Shown: positions 23,747-32,656 of the stretch, one piece after another
Numbering within the stretch: position 1 is the stretch's first letter
How the letters are laid out: every line of letters begins with the position of its first letter
Source of the DNA: an uncultured Alistipes sp.
GTDB lineage: Bacteria > Bacteroidota > Bacteroidia > Bacteroidales > Rikenellaceae
Reading direction: 5' to 3'
Length of the DNA stretch: 64,000 bases
Assembly: GCF_910580175.1 (NCBI RefSeq)
Contig: NZ_CAJTXD010000002.1
Location: 124,001-188,000 of the forward strand
The notes under the pieces: model-generated
Seen by the model: only the letters and a program-made list of their open reading frames with translations
Told to the model about the DNA's origin: nothing
Databases searched by the model: none
Made by a program: the position numbers and the translations under genes

Positions 23747-24829
23747 ATGCGTCATTTGATCGATCCTACCGATCTGACGGTCGAGGAGACCGGGCAGATC
23801 ATCGCTCTGGCCGAGGATATCATCGCCGACCGGGCCAAATACAGCCAGGTTTGCCGGGGCAAGAAGCTCGCTACGCTCTTTTACGAGCCGTCGACCCGCA
23901 CCCGCTTGAGTTTCACTTCCGCCATGTTGGAGTTGGGCGGCGAGGTCATCGGGTTCTCCGATGCCGCTTCGTCGTCGGTCTCCAAAGGGGAAACCGTCGC
24001 CGACACGGTGCGCGTCATCCGGTGCTTCGCCGACATCATCGCCATGCGTCATTTCAAGGAGGGGGCGCCGCTCGTCGCGTCGCAGTACGCCGGCATCCCC
24101 GTCATCAACGCCGGCGACGGCAGCCATGCCCATCCCACCCAGACGCTTACCGACTTGTTGACCATCAAGCGCGAGAAGGGGCGTTTCGACCACCTCACGA
24201 TCGGCTTCTGCGGCGACTTGAAGTTCGGCCGCACCGTCCATTCGCTCATCAAGGCGTTGTCTCGTTACCAGGGCATCAAGGTCTTCCTCATCTCGCCCCA
24301 GGAATTGCGTCTGCCCGATTACATGCTCCGGGAAATGAGCGCCGGTTCCGGTCTGGAGTTCCGCGAGGTGCATACTTTGGAGGAGGCGATGCCCGAGTTG
24401 GATATCCTTTACATGACCCGCGTCCAGAAGGAGCGTTTCCTCGACCAGGAGGAGTTCGACCGCGTGAAAGACAGCTTCGTGCTCGATCCCGACAAGTTGA
24501 AGACCGCACGCGAGGATATGATCGTTCTTCATCCGCTGCCGCGCGTCAACGAGATCGCGCGGGCCGTCGACAACGATCCCCGCGCCGCTTACTTCCGCCA
24601 GGTCGAGAACGGCAAGTTCGTGCGCATGGCTTTGATTCTCACTTTGCTGCGGTGGGCCGGCGAGAACCGTCCTTTCGAGCGTACGCCCGTCTTCGGCGAG
24701 CCGTTCCTCGTCGACGGCCCTGTTTGTTCCAATCCGCGGTGCATTTCCGTTTCCGAGGATGTCGACCGTCTCGCTCGCCGTTCGGACGACGGCGCATGCC
24801 GGTGCGCTTACTGCGAGACGATTTTGTGA
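23747..24829 (+). CDS. pyrB: Aspartate carbamoyltransferase with fused PyrI-like zinc ribbon
   Basis: Forms carbamoyl-aspartate from carbamoyl phosphate and aspartate. The catalytic chain (about residues 1-306) has STRTR at 49-53, HPTQTLTD at 129-136 and HPLPRVNEI at 262-270. The remaining ~50 residues carry Cys327, Cys332, Cys353 and Cys356 (CSNPRC and CAYC), the CX4C...CX2C pattern and local sequence of the E. coli PyrI zinc domain (CPNSNC, CKYC). No nucleotide-binding PyrI domain is present and no separate pyrI lies in the window. The ATG is preferred to a GTG 12 codons upstream that overlaps pyrE. Confidence 0.95.
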   Translation: MRHLIDPTDLTVEETGQIIALAEDIIADRAKYSQVCRGKKLATLFYEPSTRTRLSFTSAMLELGGEVIGFSDAASSSVSKGETVADTVRVIRCFADIIAMRHFKEGAPLVASQYAGIPVINAGDGSHAHPTQTLTDLLTIKREKGRFDHLTIGFCGDLKFGRTVHSLIKALSRYQGIKVFLISPQELRLPDYMLREMSAGSGLEFREVHTLEEAMPELDILYMTRVQKERFLDQEEFDRVKDSFVLDPDKLKTAREDMIVLHPLPRVNEIARAVDNDPRAAYFRQVENGKFVRMALILTLLRWAGENRPFERTPVFGEPFLVDGPVCSNPRCISVSEDVDRLARRSDDGACRCAYCETIL

Positions 24830-24859
24830 ATAAATTGTCGATAGAATCCGCCCGGAGTT

Positions 24860-24891
24860 GTTGAAAGTGCGGGCCGAATGCGTTATTTTTG
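24860..24891 (+). promoter_or_regulatory. Promoter of the purine block
   Basis: GTTG (24860-24863), 20 bp, TATTTTTG (24884-24891): same spacing and form as the pyr promoter. Transcription would begin near 24897. Confidence 0.7.
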
Positions 24892-24932
24892 CATTGTTAT
24901 TTTTTCGGAATTTTCTTGATTTCATCCGGGTA

Positions 24933-25073
24933 ATGATTCTTTTCGACCATATCGGGTTGGGTAAGCGCAAGCGGCGCCGCGAGGGTGCCGGTGCCTTGTC
25001 GCCGGATCTGCAACCGTCGTCGCGCGTGCGTTCTCGGGAGCGGCGCGCGGCCGTGTGCCGGATGATCGGATAG
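24933..25073 (+). CDS. Candidate 46-residue leader peptide before purE
   Basis: ATG to TAG frame starting MILFDHIGLGKRKRRREG, rich in Arg and Lys, about 35 nt after the predicted transcription start. Its stop lies 2 nt before a strong hairpin, so a ribosome ending there would block the 5' arm. This echoes the pyr leader. The rest of the 328-bp pyrB-purE gap shows no other gene. Coding status rests on position only. Confidence 0.4.
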   Translation: MILFDHIGLGKRKRRREGAGALSPDLQPSSRVRSRERRAAVCRMIG

Positions 25074-25075
25074 AT

Positions 25076-25115
25076 ACGAACCGCCAGGACATGCGTGCCG
25101 TGGCGGTTCGTCTTT
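25076..25115 (+). terminator. Attenuator-like hairpin before purE
   Basis: ACGAACCGCCA (25076-25086) pairs perfectly with TGGCGGTTCGT (25101-25111) around a 14-nt loop; CTTTTA follows. The T-run is short, so termination strength is uncertain. Confidence 0.6.
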
Positions 25116-25157
25116 TATGGCAGAAAAGGAGACCGTAAGGCGAATAGTTTGACAAGC

Positions 25158-25640
25158 ATGGAAAAACATTTGAAAGTCGGTGTGATTATGGGATCGGCGA
25201 GCGATTATGAGGTAATGGCCGACGCCGTGCGGACGCTCGAATCGTTCGGCGTCGATTTCGAGAAACGGATCGTCAGCGCCCACCGCACGCCCGAACTGTT
25301 GTGCGATTACGCCCGCACGGCGCGTGAACGGGGTCTCGGCGTCATCATCGCCGGAGCCGGGGGCGCCGCCCACCTGCCCGGTATGGTCGCCGCCATGACT
25401 TCGTTGCCTGTCATCGGGGTGCCCGTCAAGTCCCGGGCTTTGAACGGTCTCGATTCGCTCCTTTCGATCGTCCAGATGCCCGCCGGGGTGCCCGTCGCCA
25501 CGACCGCCATCAACGGCGCCAAGAACGCCGCCTTGCTCGCCGTTTCGATTCTCGCCTTGCAGGACGAGGCTTTGGCCGCCCGGCTCGATGCGTTCCGCGC
25601 CAAGCAGACCGACGACGTGTTGAAAACCGAGTTGCCGTGA
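25158..25640 (+). CDS. purE: N5-carboxyaminoimidazole ribonucleotide mutase
   Basis: Moves the carboxyl group of N5-CAIR (made by PurK) to give CAIR. Class I PurE signatures: GSASDYEVM (about residue 11) and SAHRTPELL, with the AGAGGAAHLPGMVA loop. At 160 residues it is typical of a PurK-dependent enzyme. An in-frame ATG 21 codons upstream begins inside the attenuator hairpin, so the ATG at 25158 is used. It is the first structural gene of the purine block. Its stop overlaps the purK start. Confidence 0.96.
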   Translation: MEKHLKVGVIMGSASDYEVMADAVRTLESFGVDFEKRIVSAHRTPELLCDYARTARERGLGVIIAGAGGAAHLPGMVAAMTSLPVIGVPVKSRALNGLDSLLSIVQMPAGVPVATTAINGAKNAALLAVSILALQDEALAARLDAFRAKQTDDVLKTELP

Positions 25641-26731
25641 AGACCGTCGGTATCATAGGAGGCGGTCAGCTGGGGTTGATGATCGCGCAGCAGGCGCGCG
25701 GTTTGGGCGTGCGCACCGTGGCGCTCGACCCGGCGTCCGACGCTCCCGCTTTTGCCGCGTGCGACGGACGGATCGTCGCCGCTTACGACGATGCTGCGGC
25801 GCTGGAGGAGCTTTGCCGGCAGTGCGACGCCGTTACTTACGAGTTCGAGAACGTTCCCGGCGAGGTGTTGATTCCGCTTGTTGAGAAATATAATATTCCC
25901 CAGGGATTCCGGCCATTGTACGATTCGCAGGATCGCCTGCGTGAGAAAGACAACGCCCGCAAGCATGGGTTCGATACGCCCGAGTACCGCCCCGTCGACA
26001 GCGAGGAGGCGTTGCGGCGCGCGTCGGCCGAGTTGGGATTCCCATGTGTTTTGAAAACCTGTACTTTGGGCTACGACGGTCATGGGCAAGTCGTTTTGCG
26101 TTCGGAGGAGGATATTCCTCGGGCGCTTCCGTTGTTGGCTGTGTCCTGCATTTTAGAGGCGTTCGTCGATTTCGATTTCGAGGTCAGTCTCGTGATGGTC
26201 TCCGACGGGTGTCAGGTCGTCGTCTTCCCCATCGGGCGCAACATCCACCGCGACGGCATCCTCGATCTTTGTTTCGTGCCGGCCGCAGGCGTTTCGCCGG
26301 AGTTGGCGGCCCGCATGCAGGCCGCGGGCAGGGATTTCATGTTGCAGTGCGGTTATGTCGGCATCCTCGCCGTGGAGTTGTTCGTCAAGGGCGACCGCTT
26401 CTACTTCAACGAGATGGCGCCGCGGCCCCATAATTCGGGCCATTGGACGATCGAGGGGTGTTCCACCAACCAGTTCCGCGAGTTGGTGCGTTTTCTTGTG
26501 GGCCTGCCGCTGGAGGAGCCGCGGCTGATCGCTCCTACGGTCATGAAAAACATCCTCGGTCAAGATCTCGATGCCGCCCGGCGGATCGCTGCCGAGGGGC
26601 ACGAAAGGGTCTTCGTCCACCTCTATGGCAAGTCCGAGTCCCGTCCCAAGCGGAAGATGGGTCACATCACGTTCGTCGGGTCGGATGCCGCCGGGTATGC
26701 CGGGCGATGGAGCGATGAATTTGTGAAATAA
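25637..26731 (+). CDS. purK: N5-carboxyaminoimidazole ribonucleotide synthase
   Basis: ATP-dependent carboxylation of AIR to N5-CAIR. ATP-grasp protein starting with the PurK motif VGIIGGGQLGLM; KTCTLGYDGHGQ is the ATP loop and NEMAPRPHNSGHWT the metal/substrate motif. The length of 364 residues is normal. It starts at GTG, which overlaps the purE stop (GTGA), so translation is coupled. Pairing with class I PurE confirms the bacterial two-enzyme route. Confidence 0.96.
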   Translation: MKTVGIIGGGQLGLMIAQQARGLGVRTVALDPASDAPAFAACDGRIVAAYDDAAALEELCRQCDAVTYEFENVPGEVLIPLVEKYNIPQGFRPLYDSQDRLREKDNARKHGFDTPEYRPVDSEEALRRASAELGFPCVLKTCTLGYDGHGQVVLRSEEDIPRALPLLAVSCILEAFVDFDFEVSLVMVSDGCQVVVFPIGRNIHRDGILDLCFVPAAGVSPELAARMQAAGRDFMLQCGYVGILAVELFVKGDRFYFNEMAPRPHNSGHWTIEGCSTNQFRELVRFLVGLPLEEPRLIAPTVMKNILGQDLDAARRIAAEGHERVFVHLYGKSESRPKRKMGHITFVGSDAAGYAGRWSDEFVK

Positions 26732-26745
26732 GAATAAATCAAGAT

Positions 26746-29700
26746 ATGAGTGATTATCGTATTTTCGTCGAAAAACTTCCCCGTTTCCAGGTCGAGGCCG
26801 AGAGCTTGTGGCGCGAGTTGAATGCCGATTTGGGGCTTTCCCTGCGGTCGCTTCGGTTGTTGAATGTCTACGATCTCTTCGGCTTCAGCGAGGAGCTGCT
26901 CGAAAAGAGCCGGTATGCCGTCTTCGGCGAGATCGTTACCGACACCGTGAGCGACACGTGCGATTTGAGCGGTCATCGGTTCATCGCCATCGAGTTCCTG
27001 CCCGGTCAGTTCGACCAGCGGGCTGCTTCGGCTGTCGATTGCGTGCGGTTGATCGACCCCGCCGCCGAGGTGCGCATCCGTTCGTCGCGCCTGCTCATCT
27101 TCGACGGCGACGTCAGCGACGGCGACCTGGCCCGGATCAAGCATTATTGCATCAATGCCGTCGAGTCGCGCGAGAAAAACCTCGCCGTGTTGAGCGACAT
27201 GGAGCAGGCCGAAGTGAAGCCCGTCGAGGTGTTGGAGGGTTTTCGCGAGTTGGCCGACGACGAGTTGGGGGCCTGCTGTAAGCACTATGGTCTGGCCATG
27301 AGCGCCGACGACTTGCGCGAGGTCGTGCGTTACTTCCGCGAGGAGGGGCGCGATCCGTTCGAGACCGAGTTGCGCATCCTCGATACTTATTGGAGCGACC
27401 ATTGCCGCCATACGACCTTTACCACCGAGCTTACCGGCATCGCCGTCGAGGAGTCGTTCCTCAAGGGCGAGATAGAGGATGCGCTGGCGCTCTACCTCAA
27501 TATCCGCCGCGAGTTGGGGCGCGAGCATAAGAGCCTTTGTCTCATGGATATCGCCACCATCGGCGCCCGTTGTCTGCGGCAGCGCGGTCTGCTCGACGAC
27601 CTGGAGGTCAGCGACGAGAACAACGCTTGTTCGGTCTTCGTCGATGTCGATGTCGACGGCTGCACCGAGCAATGGCTCTTGCAGTTCAAAAACGAGACGC
27701 ACAACCATCCCACCGAGATCGAGCCGTTCGGAGGTGCTTCGACATGCCTCGGCGGCGCCATCCGCGACCCGTTGTCGGGCCGCAGCTACGTCTACCAGGC
27801 CATGCGTGTGACCGGTGCGGGCGATATCTACCGCAAGGTGGGCGAGACGCTCCCCGGCAAGTTGCCCCAGAGCGTCATTTCGCGCAAGGCGGCCGCCGGC
27901 TACTCCAGCTACGGCAACCAGATCGGTCTGGCTACCACCCATGTGCGCGAAATCTATCACGACAATTACGTGGCCAAGCGTTTGGAGGTCGGTGCCGTCG
28001 TCGGTGCCGTCAAGGCCGGGAACGTGCGGCGCGAAACTCCCGCTCCCGGCGACCGGATCATCATGCTGGGCGGCCGCACCGGGCGCGACGGCATCGGCGG
28101 GGCCACGGGGTCGTCCAAGGAGCACGATTCGCATTCGCTCGAAACGTGCGGCAGCGAGGTGCAGAAGGGCAATGCTCCCGAGGAGCGCAAGTTGGAGCGG
28201 TTGTTCCGGCGTCCGGAGGTAACGCGGCTCATCAAGAAGTCCAACGACTTCGGCGCCGGCGGTGTCAGCGTCGCTATCGGCGAGTTGGCCGACGGACTGG
28301 ACATCTATCTCGACCGCGTGAAGACCAAATACAGCGGGCTCAACGCCACGGAGTTGGCCATCAGCGAGTCGCAGGAGCGCATGGCCGTCGTGGTCGAGGC
28401 CAAGGACACCGAGGAGTTCATGCGTTACTGCCGCGAGGAGAATATCGAGGCCGTCGAGGTGGCCGACGTTACCGATTCGGGCCGCATGCGTATGTTCTGC
28501 AACGGGCGCCCGGTCGTCGACCTCAGCCGCCGGTTCATCGATTCGGCCGGTGCGAAGCATTTCGCCGAGGCGCAGATCGGGGCTGTGGAGGAGAAGAACC
28601 CGTTCGCGCGTGTGCTGGAGGGCGGCGACTTGGCCGCGCGCTTCGCCAACAACCTCAACGACAGCAACGTGCTTTCGCAGCGCGGGCTGGTCGAGATGTT
28701 CGACTCCACCATCGGCCGTTCTACCGTGCTGATGCCTTTCGGCGGACGTACGCAGCGCAGCGAGACGCAGGTCTCGGTGCAGAAGCTCCCCGTCGACGGA
28801 TTTACCCGCACGGCCAGCATCATGGCTTTCGGTTACAATCCGTTCGTGGCTTCGTGGAGTCCCTATCATGGTGCCGCCTATGCCGTGGTCGAGGCGGCCG
28901 CCAAGGTCGTGGCCGCCGGTGCGCGTTATGACAAGATGCGTTATTCCTACCAGGAGTATTTCGAGCGCATGACCCAGGATCCCCGGTCGTGGGGCAAGCC
29001 GCTGGCCGCCCTGCTGGGGGCCTTGCGCATGCAGATCGAGTTGGGCCTGCCTTCCATCGGCGGCAAGGATTCCATGTCCGGTACGTTCCAGGACATCGAC
29101 GTGCCGCCCATGTTGATGGCATTCGGCATCACGACGGTCGACGCCGCAAAGGTCATCTCCACCGATTTCAAGCGTCCCGGCAACCGGATCTACCTCGTGC
29201 GCCATACGCCCTGCGAGAATTTCATGCCCGACACCGAGCAGCTCAAGCGCAACTTCGCGTTCGTCAGCGAACAGATCGAGGCCGGACGCATCGTCGCCGC
29301 CTGGTCGGTCGGCTTCGGCGGCGTCGCCGAGGGTATCGCCAAAATGGCTTTCGGCAACGAGGTCGGTGCCTGCATCACGATGGACGAAGAGCGGCTCTAC
29401 GCATATGCCTACGGTTCGATCCTCGTCGAGGCGACGGGCGAGCTGGAGTTCCCCGATGCCGAATTCCTCGGTCAGACCATCGAGGACGCCGCCTTGAGCA
29501 TCAATGGCGTGCGTCTGCCGCTCGACGAACTCTACCGCGCCAATACCGAGCGTTTCGCCGTGATCTACCCCGACAAGAGCGACAACCGCGCCGTCATGAT
29601 GACAGGCGAACCCCGCACCGATGCGGTCGAGTATCCCGGCTCCGCCGTCGAGCATCCGGTCGTCTTCCTGCCCGTTTTCCCCGGCACCAATTGCGACTAC

Positions 29701-30465
29701 GACACCGCCAAGGCGTTCCGCCGGGCCGGTGCTTGCGTGGAGACCGGCGTGTTGTGCAACATCGCCGGCGACGATATCCTGCGTTCGATCGACCGGATGC
29801 AGACAAGCATCGACCGCTGCCACATCCTCGTGCTCAGCGGCGGTTTCTCTGCCGGCGACGAACCCGACGGCAGCGCCAAATTCATCGTGAACGTACTCAA
29901 CAATGCGAAGATCCGCGAGGCGATCCATGCGCTTCTCGACCGCGGCGGTCTGATCCTCGGCATCTGCAACGGCTTCCAGGCGCTGGTCAAGTCCGGATTG
30001 TTGCCCTACGGGCGTCTGGGCATGGTCACGCGCGAGTCGCCCACGCTTTTCCGCAACGACATCAACCGTCACATCTCGCAGATCGTTACCACACGTGTCG
30101 CGTCGGTTGCGTCGCCTTGGTTGAGCGGTTTTGTCCCGGGCGAGCTGCACAGCATCGCCGTCAGCCACGGCGAGGGCAAGTTCGTCGTCGGCGAGGAGTT
30201 GGCGCGCCAGCTTTTCGACGCCGGGCAGGTCGCTTTCCAGTATGTCGGCCCTGACGGGGAGCCTGCGGCTGCCGCACCGTGGAACCCCAACGGTTCGTCC
30301 TGCGCTATCGAGGGCATTCTCTCGCCCGACGGCCGCATCCTGGGCAAGATGGGGCATACTGAGCGTTGGGAGGAGCATCTGTTCAAGAACATCGCCGGCA
30401 ACAAGGAGCAGGCTTTGTTCGAGAATGCGGTAAAATATTTCAGAAAGAACAATACGACAATATAA
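26746..30465 (+). CDS. purL: Phosphoribosylformylglycinamidine synthase, single-chain large form
   Basis: Converts FGAR to FGAM with glutamine and ATP. The 1239-residue chain combines the N-terminal linker region, two AIRS-like synthetase halves (WSDHCRHTTF near residue 217; NQIGLATTHVREIYHDNY further on) and a C-terminal class I amidotransferase domain with nucleophile Cys in LILGICNGFQALVKSGLLP. This is the E. coli-like large form, so separate purQ and purS are not required. It lies 14 bp after purK and 12 bp before purC. Confidence 0.97.
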   Translation: MSDYRIFVEKLPRFQVEAESLWRELNADLGLSLRSLRLLNVYDLFGFSEELLEKSRYAVFGEIVTDTVSDTCDLSGHRFIAIEFLPGQFDQRAASAVDCVRLIDPAAEVRIRSSRLLIFDGDVSDGDLARIKHYCINAVESREKNLAVLSDMEQAEVKPVEVLEGFRELADDELGACCKHYGLAMSADDLREVVRYFREEGRDPFETELRILDTYWSDHCRHTTFTTELTGIAVEESFLKGEIEDALALYLNIRRELGREHKSLCLMDIATIGARCLRQRGLLDDLEVSDENNACSVFVDVDVDGCTEQWLLQFKNETHNHPTEIEPFGGASTCLGGAIRDPLSGRSYVYQAMRVTGAGDIYRKVGETLPGKLPQSVISRKAAAGYSSYGNQIGLATTHVREIYHDNYVAKRLEVGAVVGAVKAGNVRRETPAPGDRIIMLGGRTGRDGIGGATGSSKEHDSHSLETCGSEVQKGNAPEERKLERLFRRPEVTRLIKKSNDFGAGGVSVAIGELADGLDIYLDRVKTKYSGLNATELAISESQERMAVVVEAKDTEEFMRYCREENIEAVEVADVTDSGRMRMFCNGRPVVDLSRRFIDSAGAKHFAEAQIGAVEEKNPFARVLEGGDLAARFANNLNDSNVLSQRGLVEMFDSTIGRSTVLMPFGGRTQRSETQVSVQKLPVDGFTRTASIMAFGYNPFVASWSPYHGAAYAVVEAAAKVVAAGARYDKMRYSYQEYFERMTQDPRSWGKPLAALLGALRMQIELGLPSIGGKDSMSGTFQDIDVPPMLMAFGITTVDAAKVISTDFKRPGNRIYLVRHTPCENFMPDTEQLKRNFAFVSEQIEAGRIVAAWSVGFGGVAEGIAKMAFGNEVGACITMDEERLYAYAYGSILVEATGELEFPDAEFLGQTIEDAALSINGVRLPLDELYRANTERFAVIYPDKSDNRAVMMTGEPRTDAVEYPGSAVEHPVVFLPVFPGTNCDYDTAKAFRRAGACVETGVLCNIAGDDILRSIDRMQTSIDRCHILVLSGGFSAGDEPDGSAKFIVNVLNNAKIREAIHALLDRGGLILGICNGFQALVKSGLLPYGRLGMVTRESPTLFRNDINRHISQIVTTRVASVASPWLSGFVPGELHSIAVSHGEGKFVVGEELARQLFDAGQVAFQYVGPDGEPAAAAPWNPNGSSCAIEGILSPDGRILGKMGHTERWEEHLFKNIAGNKEQALFENAVKYFRKNNTTI

Positions 30466-30477
30466 AATTTCAAATTT

Positions 30478-31194
30478 ATGAAACAGCTCGAAATGCTCTA
30501 CGAGGGCAAGGCAAAACAAGTTTTCTTGACCGACGATCCCGACAAGATCATCATCCATTACAAGGATGCCGCTACGGCGTTCAACAACGTCAAGAAGGCT
30601 ACCATCGAGAATAAGGGTGTGCTGAATAATGCCATATCCACATTGATTTTCAATCAGTTGCATAAGGCCGGCGTTCCGACGCATTATATCGAGACCATCA
30701 ACGACCGCGACCAGGTGTGCCGCAAAGTTTCGATCATTCCCCTGGAGGTCATCGTGCGCAACGTCATCGCCGGTTCGATGGCCCAGCGTCTCGGCATCGA
30801 GGAGGGTACCGAGCCTTCGAACGTCATCTTCGACATCTGTTATAAGAAGGACGAGTTGGGCGATCCCCTGATCAACGATCACCACGCCGTGGCGCTCGGC
30901 GCCGCTACCTACGAGGAGTTGGACACCATCTATAAGATGACCGCCAAGATCAACGACGTGCTCAAAGAGTTGTTCGCTCGCATGAACATTCGGTTGATCG
31001 ACTTCAAGATCGAGTTCGGCAAGACTTCCGACGGGCAGATCGTCCTGGCCGACGAGGTGTCGCCCGACACCTGCCGCTTGTGGGACGCCGCGACCAACGA
31101 GAAGCTCGACAAGGATCGTTTCCGCCGCGACTTGGGCAAGGTGCGCGAGGCTTACGAGGAGATTCTGGAGCGTTTGCGCAAAATCACGGAGTAG
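30478..31194 (+). CDS. purC: SAICAR synthase
   Basis: Joins CAIR and aspartate to form SAICAR. Signatures: LYEGKAKQVF at the N-terminus, IPLEVIVRNVIAGSMAQRLG (split motif IPLEVIVRN and IAGS), and LIDFKIEFG followed by LADEVSPDTCRLWD near the C-terminus. The length of 238 residues is normal for the monofunctional enzyme. purL ends 12 bp upstream and purF begins 4 bp downstream. The next enzyme in the pathway, PurB, is not in this window. Confidence 0.97.
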   Translation: MKQLEMLYEGKAKQVFLTDDPDKIIIHYKDAATAFNNVKKATIENKGVLNNAISTLIFNQLHKAGVPTHYIETINDRDQVCRKVSIIPLEVIVRNVIAGSMAQRLGIEEGTEPSNVIFDICYKKDELGDPLINDHHAVALGAATYEELDTIYKMTAKINDVLKELFARMNIRLIDFKIEFGKTSDGQIVLADEVSPDTCRLWDAATNEKLDKDRFRRDLGKVREAYEEILERLRKITE

Positions 31195-31198
31195 GGTA

Positions 31199-32617
31199 AT
31201 GGTCAATCCTATGATCGACAGGGAGTTGCATGAGGAGTGCGGCGTGTTCGGCATCTACGGCGTGCCCGATGCGGCGTCGCTCGCCTACTATGGTCTGCAT
31301 GCCTTGCAGCACCGGGGGCAGGAGGGGTGCGGCATCGTCAGCGTCGACACCGGCGGCAAGCTTCGCCGCATCAAGGGCGAGGGGTTGGTTACCGAAGTCT
31401 TCAAGGAGCCGGCCCTGTCCGCGCTCGCCGGTAGCATGGCCATCGGCCACGTGCGTTATTCTACGGCGGGCGGCGGCGGCATCGAGAACGTGCAGCCGTT
31501 CATGTTCCGTCACAATTCGGGCGACTTCGCCTTGGCGCATAATGGCAATATCGTCAACTCCAGTCAGTTGCGCGATTACCTCGAAAACAAGGGCAGCCTT
31601 TTCCAGTCGTCGTCCGACAGCGAGGTGCTCGCCCACCTCATCAAGAAGGAGACCAAGTACCGCGACCGGCCGCGCATCTTTTCCATCATCGATGCGCTCA
31701 ACATGCTCGAAGGGGCTTTCGCCTTTCTCATCATGACGGCCAACCGCATCTACGCTTGTCGCGACAAGTATGGTCTGCGTCCTTTGTCCATCGGGCGTCT
31801 GGGCGACGGCTACGTGCTTTCCAGCGAGACTTGTGCGTTCGACGTCCTGGGCGCCGGGTTCGTGCGCGACGTCGAGCCGGGCGAGGTGGTAACCATCGAC
31901 GCCCACGGCATTCGTTCCACCGATTATTCGCAGTACAAGCGGCGGCAGATGTGCGCCATGGAGTACATCTACTTCGCCCGTCCCGACAGCGACATCGAAG
32001 GGTGCAACGTCCATGCTTTCCGCAAGGAGTCGGGACGGCTGCTCTTCGCCGAGGCCCCCGCTCCGGCCGATATCGTCGTCGGGGTGCCCGATTCGAGTCT
32101 CAGCGCCGCCATGGGCTATGCCGAGGCCAGCGGCCTGCCCTACGAAATGGGACTTATCAAGAACAAGTACATCGCCCGCACCTTCATCCAGCCTTCGCAG
32201 GCTATGCGTGAGAAGGGCGTAAGGATGAAGCTCTCGGCCGTGCGGAGCATCGTCCGCGGCAAGCGCGTCGTGTTGATCGACGATTCGATCGTGCGGGGCA
32301 CCACTTCGCGGCGCATCGTCGGCATGTTGCGCGACGCCGGGGCTACCGAGGTGCATGTGCGCATCGCTTCGCCGCCCATGACCGATCCGTGTTTCTACGG
32401 TGTCGACACTTCGACTTACGACGAGTTGATTTCCGCGCGTCTCGATGTCGAAGGCGTGCGTCGGGAGATCGGGGCCGATACGTTGGCGTTCCTCTCCGAG
32501 AAGGCGCTCTTCGCAGCCGGCGGGCGCGGCGAGTTGTGCACGGCTTGTTTCACGGGGCGTTATCCCACGGCGCTTTATACTGCCCGCGAGGAGGCCAACA
32601 AGGACGGGAAATTTTAG
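31199..32617 (+). CDS. purF: Amidophosphoribosyltransferase
   Basis: Committed first step of purine synthesis, PRPP plus glutamine to phosphoribosylamine. The Ntn glutaminase nucleophile is Cys14 in EECGVFGIYG, so the first 13 residues would be a propeptide removed as in Bacillus-type PurF. The PRPP loop is VVLIDDSIVRGTTSRR. Cysteines near the C-terminus (ELCTACFTG) could belong to an iron-sulfur site as in Bacillus PurF. The 472-residue length fits. An alternative ATG lies four codons in. The start is 4 bp after purC. Confidence 0.97.
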   Translation: MVNPMIDRELHEECGVFGIYGVPDAASLAYYGLHALQHRGQEGCGIVSVDTGGKLRRIKGEGLVTEVFKEPALSALAGSMAIGHVRYSTAGGGGIENVQPFMFRHNSGDFALAHNGNIVNSSQLRDYLENKGSLFQSSSDSEVLAHLIKKETKYRDRPRIFSIIDALNMLEGAFAFLIMTANRIYACRDKYGLRPLSIGRLGDGYVLSSETCAFDVLGAGFVRDVEPGEVVTIDAHGIRSTDYSQYKRRQMCAMEYIYFARPDSDIEGCNVHAFRKESGRLLFAEAPAPADIVVGVPDSSLSAAMGYAEASGLPYEMGLIKNKYIARTFIQPSQAMREKGVRMKLSAVRSIVRGKRVVLIDDSIVRGTTSRRIVGMLRDAGATEVHVRIASPPMTDPCFYGVDTSTYDELISARLDVEGVRREIGADTLAFLSEKALFAAGGRGELCTACFTGRYPTALYTAREEANKDGKF

Positions 32618-32656
32618 GCGGAAGCGAATGTTTAAGTATAAGAAATATAATTATTT

